A DNA stretch of 64,000 nucleotides, from assembly GCA_963678705.1 (NCBI GenBank), contig OY783219.1, positions 744,001-808,000 on the forward strand, written 5' to 3'. Shown here piece by piece: positions 55,811 through 64,000 of this stretch. The DNA comes from Panorpa germanica (lineage: Eukaryota > Arthropoda > Insecta > Mecoptera > Panorpidae). Positions within the stretch are counted from its first letter, which is position 1, and every line of letters begins with the position of its first letter. The translations under genes and the position numbers were made by a program. The notes beneath the pieces were generated by a model. That model saw nothing but the letters and a program-made list of their open reading frames with translations. It did no database searches and had not been told where the DNA came from.

Positions 55811-57454
55811 CAAACCTCTAAATCGAACCCTTATGTTACACATACATTCAAGTTGGGTTTCTAAAGCACGAGGCGCGAGATTGAAATACATATATAGTAA
55901 TGAATTGTTCGCGAGAATGCGAGGCCCCTACAAGAGCGAGGTGTTATTGTTTTAGGGTTATATTCTTAAATATTTCATAAAGTTTGTTTTAAAATCGGAT
56001 AAGTAATATATAAGAGAAATTCTGGAGAAATTACACCCCATGAAGAGGTCTCATAATGGTAAATTACATTTTGCTAACTTGTACTTTTCAAAGAAAGGCA
56101 CTGTCAGAAAAAATTACCCACAATTGATCATTCAACGAAATAGCGAACCTCGGCCAATCACGCGATGATGCCTCGTTGTAGCAGGGAGTTACGACAACTT
56201 TATTTGTCAAGTGCTAACAAGAGAAAGATGCGGGCCGGAACTGTGATTAAAAGACATCTTTTTAAGTAAAATCTATTTCTTCATAGAATACTCATAAGAC
56301 TTTAATATATTTGAATATTTAACCGTTATAATATGTATCTCTATTTGTCTATCTTTTTTAAATTTCTTTGATTATAATTTGATCAGGTCCTTATGACCAT
56401 CGCTCTTTTTTGCCCTGTGAATTACATTAAAATTAATTTACATTACATCAATTTACAGTATCGTTCTTGTAAGATCGTTTTAAACATTTTCTTGCTTGAT
56501 TTTTTCTGTTAACCTCGATCATTACTTCTTTTACCTTTTTCTCATTTTTTATTTCTCTATTATATTGTATCAAAATGTGCCTCATTAATTATCCTTCCCC
56601 TGTTTTCCATCCCTACACTTTTTCCTTCTTTTTGTTTCGTTGTGTCTCATCCATGATTCTTCATTGTCATCATCGGCTTCTTCAGATTTCTCTTCTTACT
56701 CTTTATCAGTGTTACCAACCCTACTGTTTTAACAGTAGATTTGCTGTTTTCACATTGATGTCCCTGTTTTCTGTTTCATTCCTAATTTTTACTGTTTTTT
56801 GATTAGCGTTCAGCGCCACCTATTACACTATGCAAATATTTTTTTGATAACCACTATATTGAAGATGAGGCAATTTAGAATGAAAGTGGAAAATAATTTT
56901 ACTTTGATTTTTATTTTTTTGTTGTTGTGATTATTAATATAACAATGTATGTGAGTTCTGGTAACTAAGAAAATTGTTCATTGTTTTAATTATATGAGCA
57001 AAAGTATGAAATCTGCCTTTTTTTTCTTTACCTACTGTTTTCTCCTGTTTTTTTTTGCGAGCTGTTGTTTTTTTAGTTTTTTGGGGTTGGCAACACTGCT
57101 CTTTATCTATATCTTCTTTATCTTTCTTTTTATTTTCTACGTCTTTCTCATTTTATTCTTCATCCTCTTCTTCTTTTTCATTATCATTTGGCTCTTTTGC
57201 TTTAGCCTTAACTTTGACTATTACGTATTTTATTTTTTTCTTAGGCCTATCGCATAGAGCATCGCATATTTAAGCGAATGTTTACCGGACATAAAGGCGC
57301 TACTACACTTTGCTATTTACCTTGTAAATGTAATGATCCCTCCCTGACAAGCAACAATGTCGTCCGAATACGAGCATTAAGCAGTTCTCATTCTGCAGAT
57401 AATTTTAATCAAGCGAATACATGCTACAACGCTAAACCTATCCGCATCTTGTAA
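55811..57454. other. Nothing certain
   Basis: The T-rich frames at 56575-57273 (Phe/Leu/Ser-rich in two overlapping frames) look like low-complexity artefacts. A patch at about 57290-57385 (gtcgtccgaatacgagc) resembles 49728-49812 and marks a small repeat I cannot delimit. Confidence 0.35.
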
Positions 57455-60120
57455 AGATGCGCAACGCAGACTGGAAGGAATGCAATAGTCTCTTTCAGTA
57501 CAGTGGGTCCGAGAACACTACCTTAACATTGAATCGGGCGTTCCTCAAGGTAGTGTTCTTTTTTTTTACAATTGTTCAAATTTTAATTCATTCCAGATAT
57601 AATTCATACATTTTCAACAACATAACAATGTATTTATACATATTTCAATATTTTAAAACGACGCCACGATAACTAATTTACAAGTCAACTACATTTGAAA
57701 CATCTCGTTAGTTCAACACATTACATTTTTTGTGTATAATTCGCCTCAGTATCTCTAGAAAGTTGTTTCAATACGTTCTACTGTTGTTCATCACTGTGTT
57801 TTTACTTTTTGTTCAACATTTTAGTCTACATTTTTTTTATCCCTTTTTTTCTTTTTATACATAAAGCTATAACTGGATCGGTACAGTTTAATAGCGGTGA
57901 GCTGAAGTAGTGCTTCTTCAAAGATAATATCGATGTATTAAGTATCGATAAATTAGGGTAGGAGTCTTCATTCATAGGAGGTAGGCTGCATTCAGGTAGT
58001 ACTATCTGTAGCTTCTATTCCAGGCCTCAACAAAATTGCAGTTCCTCTATTATTTATGCCAATGTTCGAGATATAGGAATAATGTTTGAAGAAACTTAAA
58101 TTTTCTATATTAACTTCTTGTAATAAAATTATGTCCAAATCGTGGTCATATTAATAAGACATTGAATAGATAAAGGTTAATCAATTGTTTTATCTTTTAC
58201 ATCTATTGCTTTTCCTGTCACTTTCTTTTGTTTCTTTGGTCGTTTGCTATTTTTCTTATCTTTTTTTTCCAATCCTATTTCCATTTTGGATGCAGCGGAA
58301 TTATCTGAGCAATCTTCAATTTCAGAATTTGCCAAAGTATCTTCATTTGACGATGATTCTACAATTTTTCTCTTAATATCCTTGTGTGCTGTAGGAATTT
58401 TGGACAAATTGTCATTATTATTTACAATCGCAATAGTAACATCATTAGTAGCTGTTGAAATGATTTTTGTTTCATTTTGCGTATTCTTTGGCATTAAGGG
58501 TGGAAAAATTGAATTATTGACAAAACTTAATTCTTCATTTTTTGATTCAGTTGGAACAACACAATCAGTTACCGCTTTGTCATTCATTGTATTCCCCGCA
58601 ATGGCTGCATAGCTGCGTGCGAAACCATTTGAATTTATTCTATTGCTTATTTTAGCAGGGCAATCTTGTCCTAAATGGTCTTCTTTATCACAAAACCTAC
58701 AAGTTTTCTTTTGGGTAGCATAGCTAACCCAAACCTTTCTACCAATCATTGGTATATACGATGGGATTTCTTTCTTTAAAATCATCTTTATTGACCTTGT
58801 TCCGTTATAAACTGGGAAAGGCATATCTTTACCCCATGTTTCTTTTTTGATGCTAATAACTGTACCATATCCTTGTAGTGCGTGTTGAATCGTTATGTCT
58901 TGAATTTCATATTCTATATTGTGCATTCTTACAATTGTGAATTTATCTGCTCTTTCTATATAAACATTATAATTATTGTCATCCGTACCTTTGTAAATTA
59001 TTTTCCCATTTGTCATTTCAATAAAGTTATCAATTAATAAATGTTCTGCAATTTTCACGATCATCTTGTTTCCATTCACTTGAATAGCCATCACATCTTC
59101 CACTGATAATTTCAATTCGTTTTTTAAAAATAAGTGCAATTCTGTAAACGTCACTCTATAAGTTACTTCGACGAAGTCTACACTTAAGGTATTTTTCCTA
59201 TTATTATTTTCCATTTTTTTTTATTCAAATCAAATTCTTACACCTTTTTATTAATTTATGATAGTTTATTTAAATAATATAAACTATTTAATTAATTTTT
59301 AAATACATTTATTTTTTAATGTGTGGAAAGGAAGTTTATTCCACGAAAAAACAAATGACTATTTGTTCTCGGACCAGTACTATATTTAATATTTACTTCT
59401 GACCTTCCTACCATGCGTGAAACAACAGTAGCAACCTACGCTGATGATACCGCAATTCTGGCACTTCATGAAGACTCCGTCATTGCTTCCGCAAAACTGC
59501 AAAAACATCTACTACAGATTCAGAATTGGTTAAAAGATTGGAGAATAAAAGTAAACGAAACTAAATCAGTTCACGTAACTTTCACACTAAGGAAGAATTC
59601 TTGCCCCCAGTCACACTAAATAATTTACAACTTCCACAGGCAGAGACAGTAAAATATTTTGGTATCCACTTGCACAGACGCCTAACATGGAGAACGCATA
59701 TCTGGAAGAAACGGTGGCAGTTAGAAGGTAAAAGGAGAGATATGTACTGGCTCCTAGACTGGAAGTCTCAGTTGTCAACCAGCAATAATCTACTGTTATA
59801 CAAGGTCATACTGAAGCCAATATGGACATATGGGAGAGAGCTATGGGGCAGTGCCAGCATATCTAATATAGAAATGCTACAAAGGTTTCAAAATAAACTG
59901 TTAAAGCAAATCCTTAACGTGTCGCGATTCGTTCCAAACTGGTTAACACATTAAGATCTTGGGGTTCCATACATAAGAAGTGAAATTAAGAATATCAGCA
60001 AGAAGTACGTACAAAGATTAGAAGTTCATCCAAATAAAACAGCTGTACAACTTTTCCTGCATAAACCGGTTAGACGACTGAAACGTAAAAATCCAATTGA
60101 CCTACCAAATATGATGTAGA
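57455..60120 (+). pseudogene. Jockey-clade LINE RT, interrupted by another LINE
   Basis: The first part ends with LNIESGVPQGSVL at about 57558. The text resumes at 59364 as VLGPVLYLIFTSDLPTMRE. It runs through the catalytic YADD (VATYADDTAILAL), the thumb (LQIQNWLKDWRIKVNETKS), LPQAETVKYFGIHLHRRL, KPIWTYGRELWGSASISNIE and the tail DLGVPYIRSEI / RRLKRKNPIDL. Frameshifts at about 59615 and a stop at 59952-59954 break it. Excluding the inserted LINE (57560-59363) gives continuous Jockey RT. The RT N-terminus and endonuclease are missing. Confidence 0.85.
57560..59363 (-). mobile_element. LINE inserted into the Jockey RT: intact ORF1 and start of endonuclease
   Basis: Minus strand. A 5' UTR precedes ATG 59214 (MENNNRKNTLSVDFVEVTYR). 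The 345-codon ORF1 is uninterrupted to 58177 and carries a CCHC knuckle CRFCDKEDHLGQDCP and a Lys/Asp-rich tail. Downstream is a decayed endonuclease start (DLDIILLQEVNIENLSFFKH, NNRGTAILLRPGIEATDS). It then falls to a short 3' region and poly-A (T-run 57559-57567), so most of ORF2 is deleted. Flanking tgttct at 57554-57559 and 59364-59369 fits a 6-bp target duplication. An open ORF1 suggests a fairly young insertion. Confidence 0.8.
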
Positions 60121-60334
60121 ATAGGTTCCATATGTACTTAGTATTAATGTAATAGGTTAAGTCAAAGGGTGAGTCATCGATGGATGGCAAGCTCGCATGT
60201 CATATTTATATATATTCTCAAAATTTGATTAATATTCTTCGAGGACAGATTGTAAATTATGTATGTTGTAAAATAGAAAAAATTAAAAAAAATTGAAATA
60301 ATGACTGTAATATGGCAGACAAAATATACTGATA
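60121..60334. other. Jockey 3' flank, nothing else
   Basis: AT-rich sequence between the Jockey tail and the hAT-like repeat. Confidence 0.4.
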
Positions 60335-60478
60335 GGCCTCCACAATAGAGATAATAAAAGGAATAAATTTTTGAAACACTTCAAGGAAAAAAAATGTTCC
60401 TTCATTCGGAAAATAATTAGGGGCCACCGCTCCTTCGTGGCACAGGACCTGCACACCTGTAAATCCGGCCCTGACTGT
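60335..60478. mobile_element. hAT-like MITE fragment, right end
   Basis: ataggcctccacaatagagat through ttaggggccaccgctccttc to aaatccggccctg. Same family as 55664-55810, opposite end preserved. Confidence 0.55.
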
Positions 60479-60785
60479 CTTTCTTGAATAAAAAATAGTG
60501 CATTCAAATTAATCATAAAATTGGCGAAACATAAACAATCCGAAAAAGTAAGAAAAGTAAATTATTAAATCTAGAGTGTAACTTTTTAATTATTCCTCTT
60601 GAAATGGACTTTTCTTATATGTAGTACCACATGCTATTTATAATAGAGATAAATATCCAAGATTTAAAAAGCTAAAGGAGGGTGGTCAAATTCGTTAACG
60701 AGTTTATGTGTTCAGCAGCTCAAAGTTCGTCAGTTAATAAGAAATGTCGGTCAATGAAGTAATTTATATAACCTAACCTAACACA

Positions 60786-61760
60786 TGGGCTGAAAAGTCC
60801 CGGGCCTAACAAAGAAAACACAGTTTTTTTGGTTCAAAATTAGCTTTATTCATCAACGTAATCTCCATCAAGAGCAACGCAATCATTCCAGCGCCGCTCT
60901 AACATTTCAATACCACTTTTGTAGAACGATTTATCTTTTGCCTCAAAATAGGCCTCAGTTTCAGCGATAACCTCTTCATTCGTGCGAAATTTCTTACCGG
61001 CGGGAATTTTTGTCAGGTCTGCGAACAGGCAGTAGTCGCTGGGAGCCAAATCTGGCGAATACGGTGGATGTGGGAGCAATTCGAAGTTCAATTCATGTAG
61101 TTTTGCCATTGTTTTGATTGACTTGTGACACGGTGCGTTGTCTTGATGAAACAAATTTTTTTTGTTTGCCATATGCTGTCGTTTCTTTGCAATTTCGGCC
61201 TTCAAACGCACCAATAACGCTATATAATATTCACTGTTAATGGTATTTCCTTTCTCAAGATAGTCGATGAATATTACACAACGCACATCCCAAAATACCG
61301 AGGCCATAACCTTTCCAGCCGATTGTTGTGCTTTCGGGCGCTTTGGACGAGGTTTACCAGTTGCTGTCCACTCAGATGACGATCGTTTTGATTCCGGAGT
61401 GAAGTGATGGATCCATGTTTCATCCATTGTCACATATCGACGCAAAAATTCCGGTTTGTTACGTTTAAACATGGCCAAACACTGCTCAGAATCATCAACA
61501 CGTTCTCGATTTTGGTCAACAGTAAGCAAACCCACTTTGAACAGAGCTTTCTTATAGTCAAATGCTCATGCAATATAAAGCCAACACGTTCTGTTGATAT
61601 CTTTACGACGTCAGCTAACTCACGCAACTTCACTTTTCCTATTTTTTCCCATCAAGAAGCAGTGTAAAATTAAAACACGAAATTGTTTTTGATCCATTGT
61701 TTGAAAATAACAAAAGTAGCGTCACTCTTAGCACAATAACTCACAAACTACTGAATAGAA
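60786..61760 (-). pseudogene. Mariner-family transposase with intact DDD but deleted DNA-binding region
   Basis: Tc1/mariner cut-and-paste transposase. Minus-strand ATG at 61697 (MDQKQFRVLILHCFLMGKN). A deletion of about 65 residues then removes most of the first helix-turn-helix region, and the text resumes KLRELADVVKISTERVGFIL. A frameshift near 61532 separates this from the long frame 60846-61535: LTVDQNRERVDDSEQCL, VTMDETWIHHFTPESKR (first Asp), HQDNAPCHKS (second Asp) and PYSPDLAPSDYCLF (third Asp). The DD34D spacing is as in mariner. The stop is at 60846. The end of the element reads gggctgaaaagtcccgggcc at about 60787, a mariner-type terminus. The opposite terminus was not identified. 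Confidence 0.85.
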
Positions 61761-64000
61761 TATCATGAAATTTTAGCAGCTGTCTTTTGAAGGTTAGTAT
61801 TCCGAATAGACACTTTACACTGATTTTTAATCAAAGACATTATGAACTCATTGCAGGTTGCAACAGGTTATTTGAACAAAAGAATTCTTTACATAGTTTT
61901 CTAACCCAATTGGTACCCAACAGTTATAACGTATACTTTATATGTATATATTACAACGTATAGTTAACTATACGTTCGGTTTATAACAGCGAATATAGCC
62001 ATATAGCTAATATACGTACAGCGAAAAGGAAAGTGCCTACTGGCCACGCTTAACTGAAAAGTTAATTCGACGACATCCTTAATCAGAGAATCACATCATT
62101 CTTAATACATGCGTTTTGTCTTCAAAGATAAAGGGTGCTATAGTGTTTTGTTGTAGTTCGGTGAATGTGGTTAGAAATGCCATAGAAAACACATACTTTG
62201 TTAAGATAACATAGACAATAAGTTCAAATATTTCGATTAAAATTGAGTGTGAAATTTCGATATGGAATAGCTGATTGAAAGCAACTATGTTCAAAACAGA
62301 AGACGTCGGGTAGAATCCACATCCGAGAAGATATTTATGTTTTAAAATTAAAATTCCTGTTCTTGTTTATTAAAATAAACAATGAGACTGTTTTTATTTT
62401 ACCGCTCTGATACACTGTTGTTATCACAAATTGATGCGTCTCCAACGATGTTCTAAACTGAACTGTGTTCTAATCGGAGTCGAAGCCGACACCTGATTTT
62501 TTATATCGAGTCCACTATCCAGAAATTTCTAGATTAATTTAGTGGTGAACGTAGAAAAAAGAGGCCACCTTCTAAGTATCATTTTCAAGAAGCAATTAAA
62601 AAAACTATAAATGTACCTTTATGTAAAGGAAAAAGAATAAAAATGATATCTCCAATACTTTTTGTTTTATGAATTTTATGAAAATAAAAAAGTTTTTGCG
62701 ACACGCTCTGTATATAAAGTAATTATTAAATTACTATTAAATTAAATTAAAATTATAAAATTATAATTCGCAGCATATATATTTTTTTGGGGTTCCGTTA
62801 AACTTTATCGTCTGGAGTCTCGACCTGTTTTATTCCGTCTCTGTTTGTATAAATAATAACCGGGACTTAAGTTTTATGAATTTTTTTTTATGAGAGAATG
62901 CATTTTATTTAATTCAGTGATTATGAATAGAAGCTCAAGAATTTTATCTATAAGTACTTAAGTTGTTATCTTCATATCAGGTTGAAATTTTTGTTCTGAT
63001 AAAACTTTTGAAACGTGAAATATAGCCTTAATCAGTTTGCCATTATCAATGATCTTCGAATTTCATCACTGAATAATGACTCACAAAAGTTATAACTACA
63101 TTTATCGCTTAAGGAAAAATTGAAAATAAATTAAAAAGAGATTCAGATTAAATATAATATCGTCTTTATTTTGTATCATTTAATATATTAAATATTTAAG
63201 ACAATATCTCCAATTTTATTAGGAATTGTAAAATTTTAATCAAACTTATGTGTTGCTCTGAAATCAAAGAAACGACATTTAAAGTGTATTATTTAAATTG
63301 CCAATTCCTTTTTATCTAATTTTATAATAATCTCGCAATATACACAGCGAGTTCTGTCAACTCCAAATATCAACTGTGTTACCGTCGTTCCTCACAACGT
63401 TCTTATAGAGTCCATGAATATATATACACTGTTTTACCGACAGACGAGCTTTGTACCAATTGAAGAAATATAATTTCTTTACATATATATGTAAATATAT
63501 ATGTATATACGAAACAGTGGTCGAGACCATTTTTGCTTCACACCGGACTGCTGAGTCTTCAGGTTCAATATCTGAACCAGCGCTTTATTCTGGGTGAGGT
63601 TATTCTCAGATTTTATTTCATTAGGTGATTAGGCTCATAGTAATAGAACGTTAGAAGAGCGTTGTAGCCACGACATTTTAGCTACTGTCAACATTATAGG
63701 AGGATATCGACTTAATTGAAAAAAGTTAAAAAGTGTATAATAAATTACTAATGTATGAGAATATAAAAAAAATATAATACAGGGTTTCGGTTCAAATAAA
63801 TGATCTTACCACGCAAAATGTGAATTATTAGATTTTTTCTTATACTTTTATGTATTAGGTGTTTTGCAACTATAGCAGTGCCTCGTACATTTAAGCACTT
63901 TAATACTTCCTGCTGTCGCATCATATATTAGCATAAAATGTAGAAATTATTAATATTGTTGACAATGGGTTCATTTTTTGGGGTTGATTTTTTAATTGTT
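61761..64000. other. AT-rich intergenic; possible start of a MITE B at the window end
   Basis: No gene recognised. At about 61935-61990 nested short palindromes around tatacgtt/aacgtata occur. At about 63967-64000 the text ttttttggggttgattttttaattgtt resembles the left part of MITE B (gtggtcgatttttcaattgtt) and may start another copy. Confidence 0.35.

Noticed and set aside
56575-57273. Two overlapping hydrophobic open frames that could be a membrane protein
   Set aside because: The bases are a long T/C-rich low-complexity tract. Phe/Leu/Ser content follows from composition, and no start context, splice sites or signature is present.
1-64000. CRISPR arrays, operons, rRNA or tRNA genes, or a new multi-gene defence or biosynthetic system
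   Set aside because: No regularly spaced short repeats, clustered same-strand genes or cloverleaf-like conserved boxes were seen. The only tandem array (15590-15925) is a 90-bp minisatellite. tRNA detection by eye is unreliable, so a scan would be needed to exclude it fully.

Overview
The window is AT-rich eukaryotic DNA, most likely from an insect. It has spliced genes with short GT-AG introns, an insect-type aldehyde oxidase, a gustatory-receptor-like gene ending in the TYxxILIQF signature, and a dense mix of insect transposable elements (I-like and Jockey LINEs, BEL/Pao and Ty3-like LTR elements, mariner, Helitron, MITEs). A recurring LINE 3' end (EKSNYNKRYKRI..., then a CRVCG...E..EH motif) resembles LINEs I associate with Hymenoptera. 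That is only a weak hint of the order. No prokaryotic or organellar features, CRISPR arrays or rRNA genes were seen.

Layout. 0-2 kb: LINE 3' end and a Mutator-like transposase relic. 2.1-4.4 kb: 3' half of an I-like LINE. 4.4-6.1 kb (minus): 5' half of an aldehyde oxidase gene. 6.3-8.6 kb: Helitron and MITE. 8.9-14.8 kb: a defective BEL/Pao element whose 5' LTR holds a ~240-bp-arm palindrome. 15.6-20.6 kb: a 90-bp tandem repeat, a decayed Jockey LINE, a 107-bp perfect inverted repeat and a broken GT92 glycosyltransferase gene. 21-27 kb: transposon scraps and MITEs. 28.2-28.8 kb: an AGC kinase pseudogene with the catalytic core deleted. 31-32.7 kb: LINE gag and endonuclease pieces head to head. 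32.7-37.9 kb (plus): 3' half of the aldehyde oxidase gene. 39.4-40.6 kb: an internally deleted transposon with an N-terminal psq-type HTH and a C-terminal PHD-like finger. 40.8-44.4 kb: tandem Ty3-like LTR elements. 44.7-51.3 kb: gustatory receptor exons interrupted by repeats. 51.3-53.8 kb: MITE nested in MITE. 55-61.7 kb: LINE 3' end, a Jockey LINE interrupted by another LINE, and a mariner relic.

The main result is structural. The aldehyde oxidase gene is cut into two halves of opposite orientation about 28 kb apart. Each half abuts one end of what appears to be a single LINE insertion, because the same 14-bp target-site duplication sits at 4358-4371 and 32700-32713. The coding sequence reads through in frame from one half to the other. 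A LINE therefore landed in an aldehyde oxidase exon, and a later inversion with breakpoints inside that LINE (or an assembly misjoin) separated the halves. The gene also has a frameshift, a glycine-to-tryptophan change in the FAD motif and a deletion in the molybdenum domain, so it is a pseudogene.

The second result is a MITE family with CCCAGTAAACA termini. Five copies are each flanked by an exact 2-bp target duplication of variable sequence. I found no new multi-gene system; the genes present are individually damaged and do not form a pathway.
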